The notes under the pieces were generated by a model. The model was given only the letters and a program-made list of their open reading frames with translations. It had not been told where the DNA came from and did no database searches. Below, one piece after another: positions 1-8,906 of a stretch of DNA of 51,602 nucleotides (the first letter of the stretch is position 1; each line of letters begins with the position of its first letter). The position numbers and the translations under genes are program-made. The stretch spans positions 21,781 through 73,382 of the forward strand of contig JAVSMW010000014.1 of assembly GCA_032027005.1 (NCBI GenBank), in the 5' to 3' direction. This DNA comes from JAVSMW01 sp032027005. Lineage in GTDB: Bacteria; Bacillota; Thermincolia; Thermincolales; UBA2595.

Positions 1-1
1 T

Positions 2-127
2 TATGGTTATACCAGAGAGTATCCTGTAGAACGTATGATGCGTGACGCCAAAATTACCGAGATTTACGAAGGGACCAGTGAAATTCAGCGCCTTGTGATC
101 GCTAGTCATTGCCTGAAAGAATTTTAG
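2..127 (+). CDS. acyl-CoA dehydrogenase, C-terminal end (cut by window start)
   Basis: The reading frame is open from base 2 to the TAG at 125-127 and gives 41 residues. It contains the hallmark C-terminal acyl-CoA dehydrogenase motif RDAKITEIYEGTSEIQR, part of the FAD-binding and dimer-contact region of this flavoprotein family, which oxidises acyl-CoA thioesters at the alpha-beta bond. Most of the gene lies upstream of the window, so substrate class (short-chain, glutaryl-, cyclohexenoyl- or benzylsuccinyl-type) cannot be told. It runs in the same direction as the BamB-like genes that follow, which would fit a role in beta-oxidation of a ring-cleavage product, but that is inference from position only. 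Confidence 0.85.
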   Translation, partial: YGYTREYPVERMMRDAKITEIYEGTSEIQRLVIASHCLKEF

Positions 128-153
128 TTAGAGCAGCAAATGTATTAACCAAC

Positions 154-264
154 AATTTTAGAGGGTTTAATAAGAATGGTGTTCCCACTAAAGAGTTTTT
201 GCATGAAATGGATATGGATTATGTAGGTGAAGATTTAGAACTGAGAGGGATTTACAATGGGTAA
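154..264 (+). pseudogene. remnant of a BamB-like gene, last 37 codons only
   Basis: The 37 codons ending at TAA 262-264 read NFRGFNKNGVPTKEF and onward to ELRGIYNG. They align codon for codon with the C-terminus of the complete gene at 307-2265 (KFRGFNNNGVPTKEC ... EQRGIYSE). There is no start codon or upstream domain; the acyl-CoA dehydrogenase stop lies 27 bases before it. It is the 3' scar of a third, diverged BamB-like paralogue, probably left by a deletion or recombination between tandem copies. The divergence from the intact copy shows it is not a recent duplication. Confidence 0.8.
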
Positions 265-306
265 ACCGTTAATTCACCGGTATCAAGCCAGAGGGAGAGG
301 AAACTC

Positions 307-2265
307 ATGAGGTATACAGAGGCAGGTTATAACCTGGAAATCGACTTATCCAGCGGGAATATTGAAAGGATAGAAACAGACCCCAGATTAACTGAACTTC
401 ATCTTGGAGGGTTAGGGACTAATGCCAAGATATTATGGGACAGGGTGGGACCTGAAGTAGACCCCTTTTCTCCTGACAATCTCCTAATCTTCAGTGCCGG
501 CCTGTTTGCCGGCACACCTGCTCCTGGCGCTAACCGGACTATTATATCTACCATTTCCCCCCAGACCCGGTTAATGGGATTTTCAATGATGGGGGGATTT
601 TTTGCACCGGAATTGAGATATGCCGGTTTCGACAAAGTAATTATCCGAGGTAAATCACCGGATCTTGTTTATTTGTGGATAAACAACGATCAGATAGAAA
701 TACGTGATGCCTCGCATTTGCAGGGTAAAGGTGCGTTAGAAACCGCAGAGCTGATTAAAACAGAGCTGAATGAGCCCAAAGCCCAGGTGGCTGCTATCGG
801 CCTAGCCGGTGAAAACAAGGTCTTTTTTGCCTCAATTGAGCATGGCAGGTCCAGTGCCAGCAGGGGCGGACTTGGTGGTGTCATGGGGGGCAAGGGTTTA
901 AAGGCCATAGCTGTTCGCGGCACAAAGGATGTCATTACAGCCCGCCCGGCCGAACTTTTTGAACTATGCAATGATGTCCTGGCATATATAAAATTCCGGG
1001 AAGCAAACCCCATCCCGGGAGTCCACACCATTATGCAAGGCCTTGGCTCACCACAGGAGATGAAACACATTGATGAGAAATGGCATACTGAAAATTTCAT
1101 GTGGGGCAATGTCCGCACCAGGATAAAAGATTATTGGACTGATGAAATCGAACTGAAGTGGAAAAATACCCAGGAAGGCGCGACGAAGCGTTTAGTAAGC
1201 TGTTTTAACTGTCCGATGAAATGCGGGGCCATAATTTCCCTCCCGGGAATGTCAACTTACATGATGAAATGCTTTACCAAGCTTACTTATACTATGGCGG
1301 CCTTTTCAACCCTGGAATTTGGTTACAGAATTGCTCAACACGCAACAGAATACGGAATTGACGGTTTTTCAGCCCCGCAGGTCATGGCCTTTGCCTTTGA
1401 ACTGTTGGAAAACGGTATTTTGAGTGAGACGGACTTCGCAGGTATGCCTGCAGACACAGACGGGAAATTTTTCTGGCTGCTTGACAGAATTGTCCGGCGG
1501 GAAGGAATCGGGGATATTTTGGCAGATGGCACCTATTGGGCGGCACAAAGGATCGGCAATGGGGCGGAAGTATATGCTCATAATAACATCAAAAAACATG
1601 AGCAGGTGCCAACCAAGCTGGGTATGTTAAACCCCATCTATTTCCTCATGTATTCTACCGGAGAAAAGATGAACATTACCCAAATCGAAGGGCAGTTTCC
1701 CCAGGGGCCTTTTACCACGCTGGAGGCCAGAGAAGAGTTTTGCAAGGACTGGATCCAGGTTCCTGATGAAAAATTCAAGGAATATTTCAAGCATTGGGAA
1801 CCCCGCGGCGAAAATTCAATGCCCTTTTATCCGGGTATTCAGGCCGTCTGTGAAATTGTTGACTGGATGGAAAGGATGCACTACATTGATGATTCCCTCG
1901 GAATGTGCGCCGGTTTGTCATCTTTTCCCCTGAAGCCCCCCTATCATATTCATAATTACCCCAAACTGATCTCAGCCGCAACCGGAATAGATCTGGATGA
2001 AGCCGGGCTGACCAAGATCGCCAGGAGGAACCGGACTTTAATCAGGGCCGTTAATGTTAGAAGAGGCATGCGGAGAGCAGATGAGAAGCCGCCGGAAAAC
2101 CACTGGAAGAAAAGATTTCCCGAGCTTGAAACAGAGCTTCTGGATGAGTATTATAAATTTAGGGGATTTAATAATAACGGGGTTCCTACAAAAGAGTGTC
2201 TGCGTGATTTTGATTTGGATTATGTTGCTGAGGATTTGGAACAGAGAGGAATTTACAGTGAATAA
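307..2265 (+). CDS. bamB: tungsten aldehyde oxidoreductase-family protein, BamB-like (class II benzoyl-CoA reductase catalytic subunit type)
   Basis: This 652-residue protein has the two-part fold signature of the aldehyde:ferredoxin oxidoreductase family: an N-terminal pterin-binding domain (about 1-210, with GGLGTNAKILWDRV and the SPDNLLIFSAG segment) and the helical domains that hold one [4Fe-4S] cluster. Three cluster cysteines are visible as C299-x2-C302-x3-C306. The start (MRYTEAGYNLEIDL), the length near 650 and the ending GIYSE resemble BamB, the W-pterin subunit that reduces the ring of benzoyl-CoA in strict anaerobes, more than the roughly 600-residue aldehyde oxidoreductases. The ATG follows a GAGGGAGAGG ribosome site. 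A BamC-like ferredoxin gene does not follow this copy; a sigma-54 activator does. The family is secure; benzoyl-CoA as substrate is inferred. Confidence 0.8.
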   Translation: MRYTEAGYNLEIDLSSGNIERIETDPRLTELHLGGLGTNAKILWDRVGPEVDPFSPDNLLIFSAGLFAGTPAPGANRTIISTISPQTRLMGFSMMGGFFAPELRYAGFDKVIIRGKSPDLVYLWINNDQIEIRDASHLQGKGALETAELIKTELNEPKAQVAAIGLAGENKVFFASIEHGRSSASRGGLGGVMGGKGLKAIAVRGTKDVITARPAELFELCNDVLAYIKFREANPIPGVHTIMQGLGSPQEMKHIDEKWHTENFMWGNVRTRIKDYWTDEIELKWKNTQEGATKRLVSCFNCPMKCGAIISLPGMSTYMMKCFTKLTYTMAAFSTLEFGYRIAQHATEYGIDGFSAPQVMAFAFELLENGILSETDFAGMPADTDGKFFWLLDRIVRREGIGDILADGTYWAAQRIGNGAEVYAHNNIKKHEQVPTKLGMLNPIYFLMYSTGEKMNITQIEGQFPQGPFTTLEAREEFCKDWIQVPDEKFKEYFKHWEPRGENSMPFYPGIQAVCEIVDWMERMHYIDDSLGMCAGLSSFPLKPPYHIHNYPKLISAATGIDLDEAGLTKIARRNRTLIRAVNVRRGMRRADEKPPENHWKKRFPELETELLDEYYKFRGFNNNGVPTKECLRDFDLDYVAEDLEQRGIYSE

Positions 2266-2332
2266 GGCGAAACTTACTTTAGATGCAATTTCAAACTCCT
2301 CGTAGGGTTTGCAAGATATTGAGGTGGTTAAA

Positions 2333-3778
2333 ATGACGGAAGATGCCAGGAGCTTATTGGAGGCTATTCTAAACTCGACAGAAGATGCTATTTCAGTTGT
2401 TGATGAAAATGGATATGGTATTTTAATTAACCCGGCCTACACCCGAATCACCGGCCTGACGGAACAGGATGTGATTAACAAGCCTTGCACCGTGGATATC
2501 GCCGAAGGAGAAAGTGTGCACATGCAGGTCCTGAGTACCAAAAAGGCGGTGAGAGGTATTTCTATGAAGGTTGGCCCCAACAAAAGGCCGGTTATCGTTA
2601 ATGTAGCACCAATTATGATTAACAACGAACTCAAAGGCAGTGTTGGAGTTATCCATGACATTTCGGAAATCCGGAAACTAACCGAAGAGTTGGAAAACGC
2701 GAAAAGCCTGATTCGGTTAATGACGTCAAAATATACTTTTGCAGACATCATTGGTGAAGGTGAATTAATTAAAACAGCAATAGCACAGGCCAAGCATGCT
2801 GCCGATACGCCGGCAACAGTTCTGCTGCGGGGCGAAAGCGGCACAGGCAAGGAGCTTTTTGCCCATGCCATGCATAACGCCAGCAGCCGCCGGGATGGCC
2901 CCTTTGTCCGCGTCAACTGTGCTGCTATTGCCGAGACCCTGCAGGAAAGCGAGTTATTTGGCTATGTGGAAGGCGCCTTTACCGGGGCCGTCAAAGGTGG
3001 AAGAAAGGGATATTTTGAAGAGGCCCATGGAGGGACCATCTTTCTGGATGAAATTGGAGATGTTAACCTCTCAGTTCAAGCTAAACTCCTCAGGGTTCTG
3101 CAGGAAAAAGAAGTTGTCAGGGTAGGCGGTAATAAGCCCATTCCCATCAATGTGCGGGTAATTGCCGCTACCAATGCTAATCTCGAACAGCGGATAGCGG
3201 AGGAACGGTTCAGAGAGGATCTTTACTACAGGGTGAACGTGTTCCCGATTTTTGTACCTCCGTTAAGAGGGCGCAAGGAAGACATCCCGACTCTAACTGC
3301 GCATTTTTGTAAAAAATTAGGACGGGAATTCGGACGCAAAGCAGCGGAAATATCCCCAGAGGTCATAGAGCTTTTGATGCGCTATGATTGGCCTGGAAAT
3401 GTCCGGGAGCTTGAAAACGTAATCGGGCGGGCCATCATAAGCATGAATTATAATGAAGAAATAATTTTACCGCAATACGTGCCACCATTAGGCAATTCCA
3501 GGATTAAATGGCCAAATAGCCAACTGGAGAATAAAGGCCTCATGTTAAATCTCGATGGAACGTTGGACGAAATCATGGATGCGGTGGAGAAAAGCCTTCT
3601 CCAAAAAACACTAAAGCAAACAAATGGCAATAAAACTATGGCCGCCAAATTATTGGGTATTGCCATCAGAAGCCTTTATAATAAACTGGAAAAACATAAG
3701 TTACTGATTCTGTCTTTCGCACTTTTAAAATATGAATATGGAGTTTTTATCCATGGAATCAAGGGTGTATTAGCCTAA
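2333..3778 (+). CDS. PAS-domain sigma-54-dependent transcriptional activator
   Basis: This 481-residue protein is an enhancer-binding protein that remodels sigma-54 RNA polymerase. An N-terminal PAS domain (about 8-115) is followed by a short coiled linker and an AAA+ domain with Walker A GESGTGKE (167-174), the sigma-54-contacting loop GAFTGA (214-219) and Walker B GGTIFLDE. A Fis-type helix-turn-helix closes it (NKTMAAKLLGIAIRSLYNKL). The ATG at 2333 is preferred over an upstream in-frame TTG at 2309 because GAGGTGG lies six bases before it. The gene starts 67 bases after the BamB-like gene in the same direction and probably senses an aromatic or redox signal for it. About 25 hydrophobic residues after the usual C-terminal stop position of the family are odd. 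Confidence 0.9.
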   Translation: MTEDARSLLEAILNSTEDAISVVDENGYGILINPAYTRITGLTEQDVINKPCTVDIAEGESVHMQVLSTKKAVRGISMKVGPNKRPVIVNVAPIMINNELKGSVGVIHDISEIRKLTEELENAKSLIRLMTSKYTFADIIGEGELIKTAIAQAKHAADTPATVLLRGESGTGKELFAHAMHNASSRRDGPFVRVNCAAIAETLQESELFGYVEGAFTGAVKGGRKGYFEEAHGGTIFLDEIGDVNLSVQAKLLRVLQEKEVVRVGGNKPIPINVRVIAATNANLEQRIAEERFREDLYYRVNVFPIFVPPLRGRKEDIPTLTAHFCKKLGREFGRKAAEISPEVIELLMRYDWPGNVRELENVIGRAIISMNYNEEIILPQYVPPLGNSRIKWPNSQLENKGLMLNLDGTLDEIMDAVEKSLLQKTLKQTNGNKTMAAKLLGIAIRSLYNKLEKHKLLILSFALLKYEYGVFIHGIKGVLA

Positions 3779-3974
3779 AATATGTAATCGCTTGGGCAAA
3801 AATGGTGCCGGAATCGGAAAAGAGAAAGACAACAACGGCAAAAACAGCGATAAGCCAAAGAACAAGGATTTAAAGAATGAAGATAAGAAAAGATAAAAGA
3901 GAAGTAAATTTATAGCATATTTTTACCTTCTTATGCTAAAATAAAACTATTGAAGTTGAGGGAGTGATAATAAA

Positions 3975-4838
3975 ATGCCAAATAAAAAGCTTGTTCGTTT
4001 TGACTGGGCAATGAAATATATATTACGCAATAAAGCTAATTTTGACGTACTTGAAGCCTTCCTGTCAAACCTTTTGAAGGAAGAAATCAAGGTGCTGGAT
4101 ATCCTTGAAAGTGAAAGCAACATGGAGGCAGAGAACAGAAAATTCAATCGTGTAGATTTAAAGTGCAAAGACTCTCAGGGAAGACAGATCATCATTGAAA
4201 TACAGAATCAGCGTGAGGCTGATTATCTGCAAAGGCTTCTGTGGGGAACCTCAAAAGCAGTTGTTGAAGGCTTGCAGCTTGGCAGCAGATACAGCGAAGT
4301 GGTTAAGGTCATTTCAATCAGTATCTTATACCACACAATGAGGGTTGATGAAAAGGAAAATACCGACTTTATTTATTATGGCACTACCGAGCTTGTGGGC
4401 TTGCATACAAAGAAGCCGCTTGTTTTGCACGAAGCTGTGGCGAAGGGAGACAAGGTATCGGTAGTTACCAGCAAGGATGTGTTCCCTGAATACTACATGA
4501 TTTATGCTGAAAAGTTTCAAGACGTAATCAATGATGATATCGACGAATGGGTATATTTCTTTAAGCATGGTGAAATAAGAGATGATTTTAAATCACCGGG
4601 GATACTGCTAGCTGCAAAGAAGCTGGATTATCTGATGATGCCGGAAGATGAAAGAAGAGCTTATGACGGATATTTGGCCTACTTAGGTCAAGAATTAGAT
4701 ATTTTGGATTCAGCAAAGGAAGAACGATCTGTTGAAATTGCTAAAGAAATGATTATGAGGCAAATGGATATAAATTCTATAAGTGAAATAACAAAGCTTC
4801 CGATTGAAATTGTTAAGAAATTAGGTGAAGGAACTTGA
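3975..4838 (+). CDS. Rpn-family PD-(D/E)XK nuclease / putative transposase
   Basis: This 287-residue protein belongs to the Rpn/YhgA-like family (recombination-promoting nucleases, often annotated as PD-(D/E)XK nuclease family transposase). The start (KLVRFDWAMKYILRNKANFDVLEAFLS) is typical, and the nuclease core is visible as D in RVDLKC followed by IIIEIQNQ (residues about 55-80). The C-terminus has the usual helical tail ending EIVKKLGEG. The ATG follows GGGAGTG. It stands alone, with AT-richer coding than its neighbours and its own terminator, which suits an acquired element that moves independently. No terminal inverted repeats or target duplication were found around it. Confidence 0.88.
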   Translation: MPNKKLVRFDWAMKYILRNKANFDVLEAFLSNLLKEEIKVLDILESESNMEAENRKFNRVDLKCKDSQGRQIIIEIQNQREADYLQRLLWGTSKAVVEGLQLGSRYSEVVKVISISILYHTMRVDEKENTDFIYYGTTELVGLHTKKPLVLHEAVAKGDKVSVVTSKDVFPEYYMIYAEKFQDVINDDIDEWVYFFKHGEIRDDFKSPGILLAAKKLDYLMMPEDERRAYDGYLAYLGQELDILDSAKEERSVEIAKEMIMRQMDINSISEITKLPIEIVKKLGEGT

Positions 4839-4869
4839 TATGTAAATTTAATCGAGAAGAAAAATACAC

Positions 4870-4910
4870 AGCTCGGCAAACCAATTAAACGGTTGCCGGG
4901 CTTATTTTTT
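4870..4910 (+). terminator. Rho-independent terminator after the Rpn gene
   Basis: The arms AGCTCGGCAAACC and GGTTGCCGGGCT pair with one bulge and one G-T type mismatch and are followed by TTATTTTTT. It lies 32 bases after the Rpn stop codon and separates that gene from the sucC promoter region. Confidence 0.75.
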
Positions 4911-5058
4911 GCCCTTTTCAGAAAAGTAATTATGCCTATATATAACTGTCACCTCTTTTTATGCAAAAAATTGCAGGTAATGCTATAAATGCATGCAGTA
5001 ATTTGCATTATTATATTTTCATACCTCTGCAATTCTTGATTAAAAACACCATTCAAGC

Positions 5059-5091
5059 CGAAATTTTGACCGTTTAAGCGAAATGTTGACC
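5059..5091 (+). promoter_or_regulatory. pair of 13-bp direct repeats, candidate activator site
   Basis: CGAAATTTTGACC (5059-5071) and CGAAATGTTGACC (5079-5091) match at 12 of 13 bases and are 20 bp apart, two turns of the helix. They sit 23-55 bp upstream of the -24 element of the sucC promoter. Paired sites spaced this way are typical of sigma-54 activators, but the distance is shorter than usual and the motif was not seen at the other sigma-54 promoters here. A relic of an insertion-sequence end is an alternative. Confidence 0.35.
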
Positions 5092-5113
5092 TTGTACAAT
5101 AATGCACTTATTT

Positions 5114-5130
5114 TTGGCAGGCAATTTGCA
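5114..5130 (+). promoter_or_regulatory. sigma-54 (-24/-12) promoter of the sucC-meaB operon
   Basis: TTGGCAGGCAATTTGCA matches the sigma-54 consensus TGGCAYR-N4-TTGCW; the invariant GG (5116-5117) and GC (5128-5129) are exactly 12 bp apart. Transcription would start near 5141, about 40 bases before the TTG start of sucC. Activators with the GAFTGA loop are encoded on both sides (2333-3778 and 14384-16084). Confidence 0.8.
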
Positions 5131-5182
5131 TTATAAGTTTGTGTTATTCGAGGAATACAGAAACAGAGAGGAGAGGTGACAG

Positions 5183-6295
5183 TTGAAATTATTTGAGTTT
5201 ATGGGTAAAGAGATTTTTGCCCGCCATGGGATTAACGTACCCGCCGGTAAAATTGCATACACCAGTGCAGAAGCGGCGGCTATTGCGGCAGAGTTGAAAG
5301 AAGTTGTGCTCAAGTCCCAAATGCTTTTTGGGGGCAGAGGCAAGGCTGGGGGTATAAAATTTGCCAACGGCGAGGCTGAGGCTAGGGCATGTGCCGATGA
5401 ACTTTTCGGCACCAAGTTGAAGGGAGAAAAAATAGAATTTCTGCTAGTCGAAGAAAAAATCAGAATTGACAAAGAGATATATCTTTCTATCACTTTGGAC
5501 GGAGCAAAGAAACAGCCGGTATTAATTGCCTCCGTCCACGGCGGCGTTGATATTGAAGAGGTTGCGCCGGAGAAGATAATTAAGAAACATATTGATCCCG
5601 CCGTTGGTGTGCTGCCGCACTTTTGCCGGGAAGCAGCCCGTTGCCTGGGTTTAACCGGTGCGCTGGAAAAGCAGGCAATTGAACTAATTTCTAATTTATA
5701 CGCACTCTTTAAGCAATATGACTGTGAACTGGTAGAAATCAACCCGCTTGTGATAAGCGGTGAAAACCTAATAGCCGCCGACTCTAAAATTAATATTGAT
5801 GATGAAGCCCGGTTCCGCTATCCGGCAGGCACACCTACTGTTGAGGAACGCACCGCCTTGGAGAAGAAGGCCCATGATATAGGTATTTCTTATGTTGAGC
5901 TGGAGGGTGATATTGCTGTAATGGCCAATGGGGCCGGGATTACCATGGCCACTTTGGATATCATCCAGCACTTCGGCGGCCGCCCGCGCAATTTCATGGA
6001 TGCGGGCGGCGGAGCCGATTCGGAGGCTACTGCCCAGGCTCTGGAAATATTGGTTTCGACCAAGCCGAAAGTAATCCTGATTAATATCTTTGGAGGCATA
6101 ACCAGGTGTGACGATGTGGCAAGGGCCTTGATTAAGGTTAAAACCGGCACCGGTATACCGGTACCGGTAGCCATCCGGCTTAGTGGCACCAATGAAAAAG
6201 AAGGCATTGCAATGCTCAGGGAAATCGGGATTCCCTGCTATAACAATATTAGAGATGCTGCAGCCAAAGCTGTGCAAATCGCCCAAGCTGGTTAA
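5183..6295 (+). CDS. sucC: succinyl-CoA synthetase (ADP-forming), beta subunit
   Basis: This 370-residue protein has the ATP-grasp domain (about 1-210, with GGRGKAGGIKFANG) and the C-terminal CoA-ligase domain (GGADSEATAQAL, INIFGGITRCDDVA). With SucD it interconverts succinyl-CoA and succinate with synthesis of ATP, the substrate-level phosphorylation step of the methylmalonyl-CoA pathway. The TTG start is chosen because GGAGAGG lies seven bases upstream and the family N-terminus (MKLFEFMGKEIFARHGINVP) follows directly. It is the first gene after the sigma-54 promoter and is 14 bases from sucD. Confidence 0.95.
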   Translation: MKLFEFMGKEIFARHGINVPAGKIAYTSAEAAAIAAELKEVVLKSQMLFGGRGKAGGIKFANGEAEARACADELFGTKLKGEKIEFLLVEEKIRIDKEIYLSITLDGAKKQPVLIASVHGGVDIEEVAPEKIIKKHIDPAVGVLPHFCREAARCLGLTGALEKQAIELISNLYALFKQYDCELVEINPLVISGENLIAADSKINIDDEARFRYPAGTPTVEERTALEKKAHDIGISYVELEGDIAVMANGAGITMATLDIIQHFGGRPRNFMDAGGGADSEATAQALEILVSTKPKVILINIFGGITRCDDVARALIKVKTGTGIPVPVAIRLSGTNEKEGIAMLREIGIPCYNNIRDAAAKAVQIAQAG

Positions 6296-6309
6296 GGAGG
6301 CAAAAGGAT

Positions 6310-7200
6310 ATGGCAATTTTTGTAAATAAAGATACAAAAGTAATAATCCAGGGGATTACCGGAAACCAAGGACGGTTTCATACTGCGCAGATGCTGGCCT
6401 ATGGAACAAAAATTGTTGGCGGTGTGTCTCCCGGCAAAGGGGGGCAGCTGGTTGAAGGTGTGCCTGTCTATGACACGGTGACAGCTGTCCTGGAAAATAC
6501 GCTTGTAGACGCAGCAGTCCTCTTTGTGCCGGCCCGGGGAGTCAAAGACGCTGCTTTTGAGCAGATGGAAAACGGCATCAGGACTATAGTTATTTTAACT
6601 GAACACGTGCCTGTCCATGATGCCATTGATATCATGGCTTATGCCAGGAACAACAAAATTACAGTGGTGGGCCCCAACACCTTTGGGCTGATTTCACCGG
6701 GCAAATGCAAGATCGGACTTATGCCCAATCAGATATATAGGCCTGGCCACATCGGTGTTGTGGCCCGCAGTGGTACCTTAAGCTATGAAATTACCAACAG
6801 CCTTTCTCAAGCCGGTATGGGCCAGTCTACGGTGGTTGGCCTGGGCGGCGACAGGGTTGTAGGTTTATCTTTTATCGATGTGCTGAAGCAGTTTGAGACC
6901 GACCCGGAGACCCGGGGTGTCGTACTGGTCGGCGAAATAGGCGGTAATGCTGAAGAAGAGGCAGCAGAGTTTATCAAGCAAATGACCAAGCCGGTTGTGG
7001 CCATACTTGCCGGTCGCAGTGCGCCTCCAGGCAAAAGAATGGGCCATGCCGGTGCAATTATAGAGCGGGGGATGGGCACCTACAAGGGAAAAATCGCAGC
7101 TTTGGAGGCGGCGGGGGCGATAGTAGCCGAATTGCCGTGGGAGGTCCCGGACCTCCTGAAGCAGGCGATACACAATAAAGTTGCCCCAAATACGGTTTAA
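6310..7200 (+). CDS. sucD: succinyl-CoA synthetase, alpha subunit
   Basis: This 296-residue protein has the N-terminal CoA-binding Rossmann domain (ITGNQGRFHTAQM, GTKIVGGVSPGKGG) and the ligase domain with the active-site phosphohistidine in GHAGAIIERGMGTYKGK near residue 245. It forms the heteromer with SucC. Its start has a strong AAGGAGG ribosome site. Length and motifs are those of a normal family member, and the gene is embedded in the methylmalonyl-CoA operon, so a role in succinyl-CoA conversion during propionate metabolism is well supported. Confidence 0.96.
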   Translation: MAIFVNKDTKVIIQGITGNQGRFHTAQMLAYGTKIVGGVSPGKGGQLVEGVPVYDTVTAVLENTLVDAAVLFVPARGVKDAAFEQMENGIRTIVILTEHVPVHDAIDIMAYARNNKITVVGPNTFGLISPGKCKIGLMPNQIYRPGHIGVVARSGTLSYEITNSLSQAGMGQSTVVGLGGDRVVGLSFIDVLKQFETDPETRGVVLVGEIGGNAEEEAAEFIKQMTKPVVAILAGRSAPPGKRMGHAGAIIERGMGTYKGKIAALEAAGAIVAELPWEVPDLLKQAIHNKVAPNTV

Positions 7201-7223
7201 TTTTTGATTTAGGGGGATGCCAA

Positions 7224-8891
7224 ATGGAACAGAAGGAATTGGCCGCTGTCAAAGCGCAGTGGGAACAAAAAATAAAAGATAAAGTTTTGCCCCGGCTGCC
7301 GGAAAAAAAAGAAGAGTTTTTAACCCACTCCGGCATTCCGGTGGAAAAGGTTTACACCCCGCTTGAGAACTGTGATTTAGACTATCTTGAAGATCTGGGC
7401 CTGCCTGGTGAGTATCCGTATACCCGCGGGGTCCAGCCTACAATGTATAGAGGCCGCTTCTGGACGATGCGCCAATATGCCGGTTTCGGGTCTGCAGAAG
7501 AGACCAATGCGCGATTTAAATATTTGCTCGAACAGGGGCAGACCGGTTTAAGTGTGGCTTTTGACCTGCCGACACAGATAGGCTATGATTCAGATCACTC
7601 TTTAGCCCTTGGCGAAGTTGGTAAGGTTGGGGTAGCTATTGACTCTCTGCAAGATATGGAAACCCTTTTTACCGGGATACCGCTGGATAAAGTCAGCACA
7701 TCGATGACCATCAACGCCCCTGCGATAGTAGTGCTGGCCATGTATATTGCAGTAGCGGAAAAACAGGGGGTAGCCCCCGCGCAGCTGAACGGGACCATCC
7801 AAAATGATATTTTAAAGGAATATATCGCCAGGGGTACATACATTTATCCACCAGAACAGTCGATGAGGCTGATTACAGATATTTTCAGCTATTGTTCTGA
7901 GATGCTGCCCAACTGGAACACCATCAGTATCAGCGGCTATCACATCAGAGAAGCAGGTGCCACGGCAGTCCAGGAAATAGCCTTCACCATTGCCGACGGG
8001 ATTGCCTATGTGGATGCCGCAATCAAAGCCGGGCTGGCAGTCGACGATTTTGCACCCAGGTTATCCTTTTTCTTCAACAGTCACCTGAATTTCTTTGAAG
8101 AAATCGCCAAATTTAGGGCAGCCCGGCGAATTTGGGCCAGGATTATGCGGGAAAGGTTCGGGGCCAAAGATCCGAGATCCCTAATGCTCAGGTTCCACAC
8201 CCAGACCGCCGGCTGTACCTTAACCGCCCAGCAGCCTGATACCAATATCATGCGGGTTGCCTACCAGGCCTTAAGCGCCGTCCTCGGCGGCACCCAATCG
8301 CTGCATACCAATTCCCGGGACGAAGCGTTGGCATTGCCTTCTGAAGATTCGGTACTGATTGCTCTCAGGACCCAGCAGGTGATGGCCTATGAAACAGGTG
8401 TGACAGATACCGTTGACCCGTTAGGTGGATCTTATTATATTGAGTCTTTAACTAATCAGGTAGAAAGAGCTGCTATTGCATACCTGGATAAAATCGAAGA
8501 AATAGGTGGAGCTGCAAAGGCTATTGAAGAAGGTTTACAACAGATGGAAATCCAGGACAGCGCTTATGATTACCAGCTTCAGATTGAATCAGGAGAAAGG
8601 GTTGTCATAGGGGTAAATAAATTTCAGATTGGCGAAAAATCCCCGCAAAACCTGCTCAGGGTTAACCCGGCGGTGGAAAAAACCCAGCGCGACAAGCTGC
8701 AGGCATTAAAGCAGCAAAGACAGCGGGCGCAGGTGGAAATGACCCTGGCGGCATTAAAAGAAGCGGCAGAGGGCACAGAGAATTTATTCCCGCCTATTCT
8801 CGACGCAGTCCGGGCTTATGCCACCCTTGGCGAGATCTGTGACGTACTCAGGGGCGTTTTCGGTGAGTACCGGCAAAGATCCATATTTTAG
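7224..8891 (+). CDS. mcmA1: methylmalonyl-CoA mutase, large (catalytic barrel) subunit
   Basis: This 555-residue protein is the substrate-binding TIM-barrel subunit of coenzyme B12-dependent methylmalonyl-CoA mutase, which rearranges (R)-methylmalonyl-CoA to succinyl-CoA. Family hallmarks are YTRGVQPTMYRGRFWTMRQYAGF, GQTGLSVAFDLPTQIGYDSDH and the HTQTAGCTLTAQQP segment. The B12-binding domain is absent from this chain and is supplied by the next gene, the split form common in Firmicutes and archaea. GGGGGATG precedes the start. The gene is complete and lies between sucD and the small subunit. Confidence 0.96.
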   Translation: MEQKELAAVKAQWEQKIKDKVLPRLPEKKEEFLTHSGIPVEKVYTPLENCDLDYLEDLGLPGEYPYTRGVQPTMYRGRFWTMRQYAGFGSAEETNARFKYLLEQGQTGLSVAFDLPTQIGYDSDHSLALGEVGKVGVAIDSLQDMETLFTGIPLDKVSTSMTINAPAIVVLAMYIAVAEKQGVAPAQLNGTIQNDILKEYIARGTYIYPPEQSMRLITDIFSYCSEMLPNWNTISISGYHIREAGATAVQEIAFTIADGIAYVDAAIKAGLAVDDFAPRLSFFFNSHLNFFEEIAKFRAARRIWARIMRERFGAKDPRSLMLRFHTQTAGCTLTAQQPDTNIMRVAYQALSAVLGGTQSLHTNSRDEALALPSEDSVLIALRTQQVMAYETGVTDTVDPLGGSYYIESLTNQVERAAIAYLDKIEEIGGAAKAIEEGLQQMEIQDSAYDYQLQIESGERVVIGVNKFQIGEKSPQNLLRVNPAVEKTQRDKLQALKQQRQRAQVEMTLAALKEAAEGTENLFPPILDAVRAYATLGEICDVLRGVFGEYRQRSIF

Positions 8892-8906
8892 GAAGGAGGA
8901 ATAAAA

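Noticed and set aside
399..1532. Long minus-strand open frames opposite the BamB-like and other genes
   Set aside because: They lie wholly within recognised genes on the other strand, lack ribosome sites and match no family.
3784..3897. Highly charged short frame (KEKDNNGKNSDKPKNKD) between the PAS regulator and the Rpn gene
   Set aside because: No start with a ribosome site, low complexity, no recognisable family; may be a remnant but cannot be supported as a gene.
3975..4838. Complete insertion sequence around the Rpn gene
   Set aside because: No terminal inverted repeats or target-site duplication could be found on either side.
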